This document shows, one piece after another, positions 5,743 to 12,600 of a stretch of 12,977 nucleotides of DNA. A program made the translations under genes and the position numbers. Origin of the DNA: Candidatus Treponema excrementipullorum (lineage in GTDB: Bacteria > Spirochaetota > Spirochaetia > Treponematales > Treponemataceae). Under the pieces are notes generated by a model. It was not told the DNA's origin. It ran no database searches and saw nothing but the letters and a program-made list of their open reading frames with translations. Position 1 is the stretch's first letter. Each line of letters begins with the position of its first letter. The stretch covers positions 1 to 12,977 of the forward strand of contig JAHLFV010000016.1 of the NCBI GenBank assembly GCA_018883625.1. Reading direction: 5' to 3'.

Positions 5743-6837
5743 ATGTCTAAGGATTTTTTTAAAATTGTACTTTGTTTGATATGTTGTTGGACGCTTTGTG
5801 TTCCCTCCTTTTGTCAAGTTTTTGATTCCATGTCTGCAAAGGAGGCCGGTGAAGCTCGCAGTAAAATGATTGCATACAGCAAGGAATTTATTGGAGTACC
5901 CTATGTATACGGCGGTGACACAAAAAGCGGTATGGATTGTTCCGGTTTTATTTTTACTGTTGTAAATGATTCTTTGGGCATAAAGCTTCCCCGTTCTACG
6001 TCTGGGCTTTATGCTGGTGTTCGGATCATTGACGATAAAGAACGGGAACCGGGAGATTTGGTGTTTTTTAAAACTGTGGGTTCAAAAATATCTCATGTGG
6101 GATTGTATTTGGGACGGGACCAGTTTATCCATGCCGCCAGTGATGGTCCCAATACCGGAGTAATTGTATCTTCTCTTAAAGAATCTTACTGGGGGAGAAC
6201 GTATGCCTGTACTGGTCGGTTTTTGCCGGCTTCCGGCAGTGGCACGTCTGGAGAGCAATTGGTTCAGGGAGAAAGTTCGGTTACCGGTAGCGGAACAGAA
6301 GTTGCAACTTCTGACAAGGGCTTTTTCGGTAAAGTTATTTTAGAGGGGAGTCTTACAGGAGATTGGAATTTTTTCACACCTGAATCTTTCTATTTGATAT
6401 CTCGCGGTTTTACCCTGGATCTTCATGCCAGATACGCTGATTTTACTTTACAACCGGGATTTGGCATGTCTTTAGGATACGATCAGTCTATGGGGATTTT
6501 TAAAATACCCCTACTTTTTTCTTTAACAATTTCTGATTATGTTCGGGTATACGGAGGGCCTGTATTCTCCATAGGGAGTGCTGTTATTCCCAATTCACAA
6601 AAGGCACCAAGCCCTGAGCCGGTAAAAGCTTCCGTCTTTCCCGGTGTTTTGGGAGTCGCTTTTCAGACGCCTCAGCTAAAAACAGGCGTTGTGGGATTGT
6701 CTCTTGTACAGGATATCAGGTATTCTGTGTACAACAATATGGAAGGCGGTGCCTTATCGTTTTTGAATTCCCTCGCTTCGGGGCTTGTGTTTTCCACGGG
6801 AATACGTGTAACATTGCCTTTATCTCGGGTTTTATAA
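5743..6837 (+). CDS. NlpC/P60 cell-wall endopeptidase with a C-terminal beta-rich, barrel-like domain
   Basis: A 364-residue exported protein. Residues 1-24 form a signal peptide ending in VPSFC. Residues 38-162 are an NlpC/P60 domain: AYSKEFIGVPYVYGG, MDCSGF with nucleophile Cys66, EPGDLVFFK, SHVGLYLG with His118 and FIHAAS with His130, the complete Cys-His-His triad for cleaving peptide bonds in peptidoglycan stems. A Ser/Gly/Thr-rich linker (about 163-195) leads to residues 198-364, rich in alternating hydrophobic strands and aromatics, such as FTLDLHARYADFTLQPGFGM and VRVYGGPVFSIG, like a small outer-membrane barrel. ATG 5743 is preferred over an upstream in-frame TTG because GGAAGG lies 9 nt before it and the TTG sits at the TATAAT box. 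A lipoprotein gene follows after 16 nt. Confidence 0.9.
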   Translation: MSKDFFKIVLCLICCWTLCVPSFCQVFDSMSAKEAGEARSKMIAYSKEFIGVPYVYGGDTKSGMDCSGFIFTVVNDSLGIKLPRSTSGLYAGVRIIDDKEREPGDLVFFKTVGSKISHVGLYLGRDQFIHAASDGPNTGVIVSSLKESYWGRTYACTGRFLPASGSGTSGEQLVQGESSVTGSGTEVATSDKGFFGKVILEGSLTGDWNFFTPESFYLISRGFTLDLHARYADFTLQPGFGMSLGYDQSMGIFKIPLLFSLTISDYVRVYGGPVFSIGSAVIPNSQKAPSPEPVKASVFPGVLGVAFQTPQLKTGVVGLSLVQDIRYSVYNNMEGGALSFLNSLASGLVFSTGIRVTLPLSRVL

Positions 6838-6853
6838 GCATATAGGTTTGATT

Positions 6854-7600
6854 ATGAAGAAATACTGTTTTTTATGTTATAGTTTTGTGTTACTTGTAGG
6901 TATTTTAGGTTTTACTTCCTGTTCACCGAGTTTAAAGGTGTCTATTTCGGATACGGGAGATTTGTCTTACAATTTTGAAACCTCCGTTTCTCCCGTTATT
7001 GAAGAAACTGTCCGTTCTTTTACAGGGTTAGATAAAAGTATGGGACTTTTTAACGGAGCTGAAATAGAAAAGTCTCTGAAAAATGCCGGTTTGGCAGAAA
7101 TTGTAGTAAAAACTCCAACTGCTACTTCTTTATCTGTTTCTGCCACGGTGGATTTTGATCAGGCTACACCGCTACATAATTTAAAAGAGTTGGATTTACT
7201 GCCTCAAGTTTCCGGGGCTTTGTCTTTGGGAGAATCTGCCGGCACAAAAGAGCTTCGGCTAACGGTATCTCCTGAAATTATGCAAAAAATATTGACACTT
7301 ATTCCTTCCGAGACAGCTGAATATGCAGAGCTTTTGTCCGCCCCGGTATTTACCGGAGAACAATTGTCTGCCTCTGAATATGTAGATTTAATTGCTGCTG
7401 TTTATGGCAGTACTGCGGCAAATCAATTACAGGAAGCAAATATATCTGTTCAGGTTACTGCTCCTTCCGAAATCAGGGGTGCATCTATAAGCAATGGAGA
7501 AGGTGCCGTACAATACCGGGGCAAAACTGCGGAATTTAGTTTACCCTTATCTGAATTACTTACATATTTGGATAAAATCGTATTTTGCGTTCAGTACTAA
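6854..7600 (+). CDS. Lipoprotein of unknown function, partner gene of the NlpC/P60 protein
   Basis: A 248-residue protein with a basic start (MKKY), a hydrophobic segment and lipobox LGFTSC with Cys23, so it should be lipid-anchored in a cell-envelope membrane. The mature part is Ser/Thr/Ala-rich with a mix of predicted strands (SLKVSISDTGDLSYNFETSV, ATSLSVSATVDFD) and helices (SPEIMQKILTLIP, ASEYVDLIAAVYGS). I recognise no domain. ATG 6854 is used, not the in-frame TTG at 6848, which would leave no space after TAGG at 6843-6846. It begins 16 nt after the NlpC/P60 stop with no promoter between, so the two are probably one transcript, and a shared envelope role is likely. Confidence 0.85.
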   Translation: MKKYCFLCYSFVLLVGILGFTSCSPSLKVSISDTGDLSYNFETSVSPVIEETVRSFTGLDKSMGLFNGAEIEKSLKNAGLAEIVVKTPTATSLSVSATVDFDQATPLHNLKELDLLPQVSGALSLGESAGTKELRLTVSPEIMQKILTLIPSETAEYAELLSAPVFTGEQLSASEYVDLIAAVYGSTAANQLQEANISVQVTAPSEIRGASISNGEGAVQYRGKTAEFSLPLSELLTYLDKIVFCVQY

Positions 7601-7612
7601 ATGATTGAATAT

Positions 7613-7645
7613 AGTTGCATACAAAAGATTTTAATGCAATTTTTT
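7613..7645 (+). terminator. Likely intrinsic terminator after the lipoprotein gene
   Basis: TTGCAT (7615-7620) and ATGCAA (7634-7639) pair perfectly, with two weaker outer pairs, and are followed by a run of six T (7640-7645). The stem is AT-rich with a 13-nt loop, so efficiency may be modest. It separates the envelope operon from the hydrogenase promoter. Confidence 0.55.
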
Positions 7646-7660
7646 ACAACCCCTATTTTT

Positions 7661-7715
7661 AATCAATATTGAAAGAGAAAATCAATGCTATTATACTGAT
7701 AAAAGATTATTGATT
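7661..7715. promoter_or_regulatory. AATCAAT repeats flanking the hydrogenase promoter, candidate operator
   Basis: AATCAAT occurs at 7661-7667 just upstream of the -35, at 7680-7686 inside the spacer, and inverted as ATTGATT at 7709-7715 just before the gene. The outer copies form an 8-bp perfect inverted repeat (AATCAATA/TATTGATT). The arrangement brackets the promoter as an operator would. It does not match the Rex consensus, and the regulator is unknown. Confidence 0.4.
7669..7697 (+). promoter_or_regulatory. Sigma-70-type promoter of the hndABCD operon
   Basis: TTGAAA (7669-7674), exactly 17 bp, then TATACT (7692-7697): 4/6 and 5/6 to the consensus boxes. The ATG of hndA follows 32 nt after the -10, leaving a short leader containing the GGGGGA ribosome-binding site. 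Confidence 0.75.
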
Positions 7716-7729
7716 AAATGGGGGAACAT

Positions 7730-8212
7730 ATGGGAGAAAATATAAATGCAGGTTTTTCCCAAGAACTGGAAGCATTTATCGAAGAATGGAAAAATAAGCC
7801 CGGGAATCTGATAATGATTCTTCATAAGGTTCAAGAAGAACAGGGATACATTTCCAAAGATGCAGCTTCTGCCGTTGCACAACGAACACACAGTACTTTA
7901 GCTCGTGTATACGGTGTAATGACTTTTTATCACTTCTTTAAAACACAAAAACCGGGAAGACACAAAATCAGTGTTTGTCTTGGAACCGCATGCTACTTGA
8001 AAGGCGGTCAGGATCTGATAGATGAAGCAAGAGAAATTCTCGGTTTGTCTCCAGAAGATATTTCAACAACAGACGGTTTGTTTTCTGTGGAGCCGGTTCG
8101 CTGTATCGGTTGTTGCGGCTTGGCTCCTGTTCTTTCAGTAAACGGTGACGTATACGGAAAATTAACCAAATCACAGATGAGCGGAATCATAGATAAGTAT
8201 AAGGACGCATAA
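7730..8212 (+). CDS. hndA: [FeFe] hydrogenase subunit HndA (NuoE-like, thioredoxin-fold [2Fe-2S])
   Basis: A 160-residue NuoE/HydC-type subunit that passes electrons between the flavin subunit HndC and the hydrogenase subunit in the cytoplasmic complex. The N-terminal helical part (LIMILHKVQEEQGYIS, then ARVYGVMTFYHFF) is typical of the family. The thioredoxin-fold [2Fe-2S] site is complete: Cys83 and Cys88 in CLGTACYLKGG, Cys125 and Cys129 in VRCIGCCGLAP. ATG 7730 is chosen over the in-frame ATG at 7718 because the GGGGGA ribosome-binding site lies between them. It is the first gene of the operon, 32 nt after a good promoter. The order A-B-C-D equals that of Solidesulfovibrio fructosivorans hndABCD. 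The equivalent subunit is called HydC in Thermotoga. Confidence 0.93.
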   Translation: MGENINAGFSQELEAFIEEWKNKPGNLIMILHKVQEEQGYISKDAASAVAQRTHSTLARVYGVMTFYHFFKTQKPGRHKISVCLGTACYLKGGQDLIDEAREILGLSPEDISTTDGLFSVEPVRCIGCCGLAPVLSVNGDVYGKLTKSQMSGIIDKYKDA

Positions 8213-8271
8213 TTTCCAATGTAGTGAAGTGTTGGAGATAGTTTATTTTATTGCAATCCCCACGGGAGGAT

Positions 8272-8283
8272 TGGTTATAACCA
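8272..8283. repeat. 12-bp perfect palindrome in the hndA-hndB gap
   Basis: TGGTTATAACCA lies in the 92-nt gap between hndA and hndB, 21 nt before the hndB ATG. A short stem TCCC-CAC-GGGA (8257-8267) stands just upstream. Together they could form a processing or pausing structure, or an operator. No T tract follows, so it is not a terminator. Confidence 0.5.
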
Positions 8284-8304
8284 GTTGAAAATAGGAGTTT
8301 TCTG

Positions 8305-8691
8305 ATGGCTAAGTTATCGCTGGAAGATTTACGCGCTTTGCGGGCAAAAATGAAAATCCTTTTGGAAAGAAGAGATCCAGAAGGAAAAGATATTCAGATA
8401 ATAGTAGGAATGGGAACCTGCGGTATAGCTGCAGGGGCAAAAAATACCTTTAATGCTTTTATCAATGAAGTTGATGAAAAAGGTTTGGCTAAACAAGTTA
8501 TCGTTCGTCAATCAGGATGTATGGGGCTGTGTAGCGAAGAACCTACAGTAGAAGTTGTTGTTCCGGGTATGGAAACTGTTGTATACGGAAAGGTCAATGC
8601 AGAACAGGCAAAGGCAATTGTTCAGTCACACCTTATTGATAAAAAAGTGCTGGAAAATATCGTTGTAAAGAAACCAGCTGCATCTAAATAA
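8305..8691 (+). CDS. hndB: HndB-type (2Fe-2S) ferredoxin-like subunit of the hydrogenase complex
   Basis: A 128-residue protein matching the HndB family: a helical start (MAKLSLEDLRALRAKMK), IIVGMGTCGIAAGAK, VRQSGCMGLCSEEPTVEV, VVYGKVNAEQAKAIVQSHL. It adopts the thioredoxin-like ferredoxin fold, but only three of the four usual ligand cysteines are seen (Cys39, Cys72, Cys76), as I recall being normal for HndB. Whether it holds a cluster is therefore uncertain. It corresponds to the small subunit of S. fructosivorans HndABCD; a related small gene sits in some HydABCD operons. TAGGAG lies 7 nt before the ATG. The next gene follows after 20 nt. Confidence 0.9.
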   Translation: MAKLSLEDLRALRAKMKILLERRDPEGKDIQIIVGMGTCGIAAGAKNTFNAFINEVDEKGLAKQVIVRQSGCMGLCSEEPTVEVVVPGMETVVYGKVNAEQAKAIVQSHLIDKKVLENIVVKKPAASK

Positions 8692-8711
8692 CACCGGAGC
8701 AGGAGAATACT

Positions 8712-10493
8712 ATGGCATATACACACTATATTCTTGTATGTGGCGGAACAGCTTGCGAGTCCAGCAGTTCTAATGATATTTATACCCGCTTACTTGAAGA
8801 AGCAGAAAAGCAAAACGTTAAGGACGTTGTACAAATTGTAAAGACCGGTTGTTTCGGATTTTGTGAAAAAGGACCTATCGTAAAAGTTTTGCCGGAGGAC
8901 TCCTTTTATGTAGAAGTAAAACCGGAGGATGCTGCAGAAATTATTTCGGAGCAGATTATCATGGGACGGGAAGTGACCCGTTTGTTGTATAATCAGGAAG
9001 AAAAAAGCCTTGAAAAAGTAGAAGAAATCGAATTCTACAAAAAGCAAATGCGTGTTGCTTTGAGAAACTGCGGCTTTATCAATCCTGAAGATGTCAATGA
9101 GTACATCGGACGGGACGGTTATTTGGCTTTGGAAAAAGCTTTGTTTGAAATGAAACCGGAAGAGATTGTTGAAGAAGTAAAGAAGTCCGGTTTGCGGGGC
9201 CGAGGCGGTGCAGGGTTCCCTACAGGTTTGAAGTGGGAAGCTGGTTTGAAAGCTCCCGGTGACGTGAAATACGTTGTTTGTAATGCTGATGAAGGTGACC
9301 CCGGTGCTTATATGGATCGTTCTACTATTGAAGGTGATCCTCACTCCGTTATTGAAGCAATGATCATCTGTGGTAAAGCTATCGGTGCCCATAAAGGTTT
9401 TGTATACATTCGTGCAGAATATCCTCTTGCCATTACCAGATTGCAAATAGCTATGGATCAGGCTCACGATTTGGGGCTTCTCGGCAACGACATTTTAGGA
9501 TCCGGCTTTGATTTTGATATTGAGATTCGTTTGGGAGCTGGTGCTTTTGTGTGCGGTGAAGAGACAGCTTTGTTGCGCTCTATTGAAGGTCTTCGTGGTA
9601 TGCCTACTCCCAAACCGCCTTTCCCGGCACAAAAGGGTTTATGGGGTTGTCCTACAATTATCAACAACGTAGAAACTTGGGCAAATATCCCTGTAATCAT
9701 TACAAAGGGCGCCGAATGGTTCTCCAGCATCGGTACTGCTGACTCCAAGGGAACAAAGGTTTTTGCTCTTACCGGTAAGGTCAACAACTCAGGACTTGTT
9801 GAAGTCCCCATGGGAACAACTTTGCGGGAAATCATTTTTGAAATCGGTGGCGGTATTAAAAACGGCAAGAAATTCAAAGGTGTTCAAACCGGTGGTCCTT
9901 CAGGCGGTATTTTGACAGAAGAAGATTTGGATACACCTATTGACTTTGGTGCTTTGACAAAGTTGGGTTCTATGATGGGATCCGGCGGTATGATTGTTAT
10001 GGATGAAGACGACTGTGTAGTAGACGTTGCAAAGTTCTATATGGAATTCTGTGTTGATGAATCTTGCGGTAAGTGTTCTCCCTGTCGTATCGGAACAAGA
10101 CAGTTGTATACTATCTTGGATAAAATTTCCCGAGGTAACGGTGAGATGGCAGATTTGGAAAAACTGAAGGATATCGGTCAGGCTATGAGGTTTTCTTCTC
10201 TGTGTGCTTTGGGTCAATCTGCCCCCAACCCCACTTTATCTACTCTGAAAAAATTTGAGGCTGAGTACATCGAACATATCAAAGATAAAAAATGTGCTGC
10301 CGGCAAATGTAAAAAACTTATTAGCTTTATCATTACCGACAAATGTATCGGTTGTGGTGCCTGTGCCCGTCAATGTCCTGCCTCTTGTATTTCCGGAGAA
10401 AAGAAAACAATGCATGTTATTGATCAGAGTAAGTGTTTGAAGTGCGGTGCCTGTGAAACAACCTGTAAGTTTAATGCCATCGAAAAGCACTAA
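8712..10493 (+). CDS. hndC: NAD(H)-binding flavin subunit HndC (NuoF-like) of the bifurcating hydrogenase
   Basis: A 593-residue flavoprotein subunit, site of NAD(H) chemistry and the likely bifurcation centre. An N-terminal thioredoxin-like [2Fe-2S] domain has Cys10, Cys15, Cys47 and Cys51. The NuoF core has the FMN/NADH motifs GRGGAGFP (163-170), NADEGDPGAYMDR (191-203) and GAGAFVCGEETALL (275-288). A [4Fe-4S] site is formed by Cys452, Cys455 and Cys458 (ESCGKCSPCRIG) and Cys498 (SLCALG). The C-terminal ferredoxin domain has two full sets, Cys545/548/551/555 and Cys575/578/581/585. This is the HydB/HndC architecture, longer than complex I NuoF because of the extra cluster domains. NAD versus NADP preference is not settled by motif. 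AGGAGA lies 5 nt before the ATG, and the stop abuts the ribosome-binding site of hndD. Confidence 0.95.
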   Translation: MAYTHYILVCGGTACESSSSNDIYTRLLEEAEKQNVKDVVQIVKTGCFGFCEKGPIVKVLPEDSFYVEVKPEDAAEIISEQIIMGREVTRLLYNQEEKSLEKVEEIEFYKKQMRVALRNCGFINPEDVNEYIGRDGYLALEKALFEMKPEEIVEEVKKSGLRGRGGAGFPTGLKWEAGLKAPGDVKYVVCNADEGDPGAYMDRSTIEGDPHSVIEAMIICGKAIGAHKGFVYIRAEYPLAITRLQIAMDQAHDLGLLGNDILGSGFDFDIEIRLGAGAFVCGEETALLRSIEGLRGMPTPKPPFPAQKGLWGCPTIINNVETWANIPVIITKGAEWFSSIGTADSKGTKVFALTGKVNNSGLVEVPMGTTLREIIFEIGGGIKNGKKFKGVQTGGPSGGILTEEDLDTPIDFGALTKLGSMMGSGGMIVMDEDDCVVDVAKFYMEFCVDESCGKCSPCRIGTRQLYTILDKISRGNGEMADLEKLKDIGQAMRFSSLCALGQSAPNPTLSTLKKFEAEYIEHIKDKKCAAGKCKKLISFIITDKCIGCGACARQCPASCISGEKKTMHVIDQSKCLKCGACETTCKFNAIEKH

Positions 10494-10504
10494 GGAGAAT
10501 GAAT

Positions 10505-12250
10505 ATGGTTAATGTTACGATAAATGGAAAAACTATCCAAGTAAAAGAGGGCACATCTATTTTGCAAGCAGCAAAAGAAATCGATGTGAGAATACCTACT
10601 TTGTGCCATAATCCCGATTTGCCGGCTTGGGCCTCCTGTGGTATTTGTATTGTTCGTCTTGCGGGTACCTCTAAAATGATTCGTGCCTGTTGTACTGCCG
10701 TTACTGAAGGAATGAATATCATCACCCATGATCCTGAAATTGTTCAGGCAAGACGAACTGTTCTTGAATTGATTCTGTCAAACCACCCGGACGACTGTTT
10801 GCGCTGTTCAAGAAACAATCGCTGTGAGTTGCAATCACTTGCTGCGGAATTCGGTTTGCGAACCATTCGTTTTGATAAAATATTAAAGCAACAGCCAATA
10901 GATGATTCCAATGATGCTATTGTGTTGGACAGAGATAAGTGTATTAACTGCGGACGTTGTGTAGAAGCCTGTCAGTTGATGCAAAACGTATGGGCATTGG
11001 AATATACCGGCCGTGGAGACAAAACAATGATCGGCCCCGTTGGTGGTGTTGATTTGGCTCACAGTCCCTGTGTCCGTTGCGGTCAGTGTGCCGTTCACTG
11101 TCCTACCGGAGCAATTGCTTCCAGTCACTCTAACAGAAAATTGTGGGACAGACTCTGTGATCCTGAAATCACCACTGTTGTACAGATTGCTCCGGCAGTC
11201 CGTGTTGCCATCGGTGAAGAATTCGGTTTGGAGCCAGGAGAAATTTCTTCTAAAAAGATTTATACCGCTTTGCGTCGCATCGGTTTCAATTACGTGTTCG
11301 ATACAAACTTTGGTGCAGATCTTACTATTATGGAAGAGGCAACAGAATTTGTTCAGCGTGTTACACAAGGTGGGGTATTACCCATGTTCACCAGTTGTTG
11401 TCCCGGTTGGGTGGATTATGCCGAAAAGAATTACCATGGCTTGTTACCTCATCTGTCTACGGCAAAGAGTCCCCAGCAAATGCAGGGTGCCATAACAAAG
11501 ACATACTGGGCGGAAAAAATGGGATTGGATCCGGCAAAGGTCTGTTCTGTTTCTGTTATGCCGTGTACAGCTAAAAAATATGAATCCCGCCGAGATGAAT
11601 CAATGAAGTCTTCAGGTTTTTCCGATGTGGATATTTCCATTACAACTCGGGAATTTGCCCGTCTTATCCGTCAGGCCGGTATTGATTTTGCCAGTCTGGA
11701 AGAAAGTGAAGCAGACAGCCCCTTGGGCGGATACACCGGTGCAGGAACGATTTTCGGTGCTACCGGCGGTGTTATGGAAGCAGCAGTTCGCAGTGCCTAC
11801 TACTTTGTAACAAAAGAAGAATTGGGCAATATAGAATTAACTCCTGTTCGGGGCTTGGACAATATTAAAACCTGCGAAATTGATGTTGCCGGCAAAAAAC
11901 TGAAATTGGCAGTTGTGCACCAATTGGGCAACGTTGACGCCGTTGTGCAGGAAGTGTTGGAAGCAAAACGGGAAGGCAAAGAACCGCCTTATCACTTTAT
12001 TGAAGTAATGGCCTGTCGTGGCGGTTGTGTCAGCGGTGGCGGACAACCTTACGGTTCCAACGACGAAATCAGAGCAAAACGGGCTGCAGGATTATATCAG
12101 GATGACAAAAACAGTGAGATTCGAGTCAGTCACAAAAATCCTGATATCATTACTTTGTACAACGAATATCTGAAAGAGCCCTGTGGTGAGAAGTCTCATC
12201 ACTTGTTGCATACCCACTATACAGAAAGAGAATTGTACAACTATCAGTAG
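10505..12250 (+). CDS. hndD: Catalytic [FeFe] hydrogenase subunit HndD
   Basis: A 581-residue hydrogenase that makes or splits H2 at an H-cluster in the cytoplasm. Domain order: [2Fe-2S] ferredoxin-like (Cys34, Cys45, Cys48, Cys62 or 63); a His/Cys-ligated [4Fe-4S] site (His94, Cys98, Cys101, Cys107); two [4Fe-4S] sites (Cys146/149/152/156 and Cys189/192/195/199); then the H-cluster motifs TSCCPGW (297-303, Cys298 ligand and Cys299 proton-relay cysteine), MPCTAKKYE (352-360, Cys354) and EVMACRGGCVSGGGQP (500-515, Cys504 and Cys508). A small-subunit-like tail follows (LYNEYLKEP...THYTERELY). ATG 10505 is used because AAGGAG ends 7 nt before it, too close to the in-frame ATG at 10499. The maturation genes hydE, hydF and hydG are not in the window. 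Confidence 0.96.
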   Translation: MVNVTINGKTIQVKEGTSILQAAKEIDVRIPTLCHNPDLPAWASCGICIVRLAGTSKMIRACCTAVTEGMNIITHDPEIVQARRTVLELILSNHPDDCLRCSRNNRCELQSLAAEFGLRTIRFDKILKQQPIDDSNDAIVLDRDKCINCGRCVEACQLMQNVWALEYTGRGDKTMIGPVGGVDLAHSPCVRCGQCAVHCPTGAIASSHSNRKLWDRLCDPEITTVVQIAPAVRVAIGEEFGLEPGEISSKKIYTALRRIGFNYVFDTNFGADLTIMEEATEFVQRVTQGGVLPMFTSCCPGWVDYAEKNYHGLLPHLSTAKSPQQMQGAITKTYWAEKMGLDPAKVCSVSVMPCTAKKYESRRDESMKSSGFSDVDISITTREFARLIRQAGIDFASLEESEADSPLGGYTGAGTIFGATGGVMEAAVRSAYYFVTKEELGNIELTPVRGLDNIKTCEIDVAGKKLKLAVVHQLGNVDAVVQEVLEAKREGKEPPYHFIEVMACRGGCVSGGGQPYGSNDEIRAKRAAGLYQDDKNSEIRVSHKNPDIITLYNEYLKEPCGEKSHHLLHTHYTERELYNYQ

Positions 12251-12294
12251 TTTTGCAATCAAAGTGGATTTATAGAGTAATTGGTGCGTGATAT

Positions 12295-12330
12295 GGCTGG
12301 TCGGTTTACGTAACCGACCGGCTTTTTTTT
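12295..12330 (+). terminator. Strong intrinsic terminator of the hndABCD operon
   Basis: GGCTGGTCGGTT (12295-12306) pairs with AACCGACCGGCT (12312-12323) through a 5-nt loop with two wobble pairs, followed by T8 (12323-12330). It begins 45 nt after the hndD stop and ends just before the slyX ribosome-binding site. Confidence 0.93.
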
Positions 12331-12346
12331 GTTAAGGAGATATAAA

Positions 12347-12565
12347 ATGTCGGAACGATCAGATAGTTCTAATGCTTTAGAACATGTGGAAATCAAGTTG
12401 TCTTATTTGGAAAATTTTGTGTTGGAATTGCAATCGGTGGTTTTAGAGCAGGGTAAAATCATTGATAAGCTGGTAGGGGAAAACAAACGTATGAAAGAAA
12501 AAGTGGCGGAAATGGCAAACCTGCTGGAAGGTGATATTCCTAATGTGAGACCGCCCCACTATTAA
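12347..12565 (+). CDS. slyX: SlyX family protein
   Basis: A 72-residue cytoplasmic coiled-coil protein. It has the SlyX pattern: heptad-rich EIKLSYLENFVLELQSVVLE, then EQGKIIDKLVGENKRMKEKV, and the conserved C-terminal PPHY. The family's role is not established. ATG 12347 is chosen because AAGGAG lies 7 nt before it; an in-frame TTG at 12329 falls inside the terminator T tract. No convincing promoter is seen between the terminator and the gene, so it may depend on read-through from the hydrogenase operon or on a promoter around 12251-12290. Confidence 0.8.
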   Translation: MSERSDSSNALEHVEIKLSYLENFVLELQSVVLEQGKIIDKLVGENKRMKEKVAEMANLLEGDIPNVRPPHY

Positions 12566-12571
12566 TGGGGC
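12553..12571. repeat. Hairpin spanning the slyX stop codon
   Basis: GCCCCA (12553-12558) pairs exactly with TGGGGC (12566-12571) around a 7-nt loop containing the TAA. No T tract follows on either strand. It may protect the mRNA 3' end or help termination in this convergent gap (12566-12600), but could simply arise from the PPHY codons. Confidence 0.35.
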
Positions 12572-12600
12572 AAGTGCCTCTGAGTGGACGCCTGTTACTT

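Noticed and set aside
8790..9467. 225-codon minus-strand open frame
   Set aside because: It lies wholly inside hndC; its Phe-rich translation is the usual antisense shadow of a Lys/Glu-rich gene.
10883..11368. 161-codon minus-strand frame and the 151-codon plus frame at 11040
   Set aside because: Both overlap hndD, whose iron-sulfur motifs fix the real frame.
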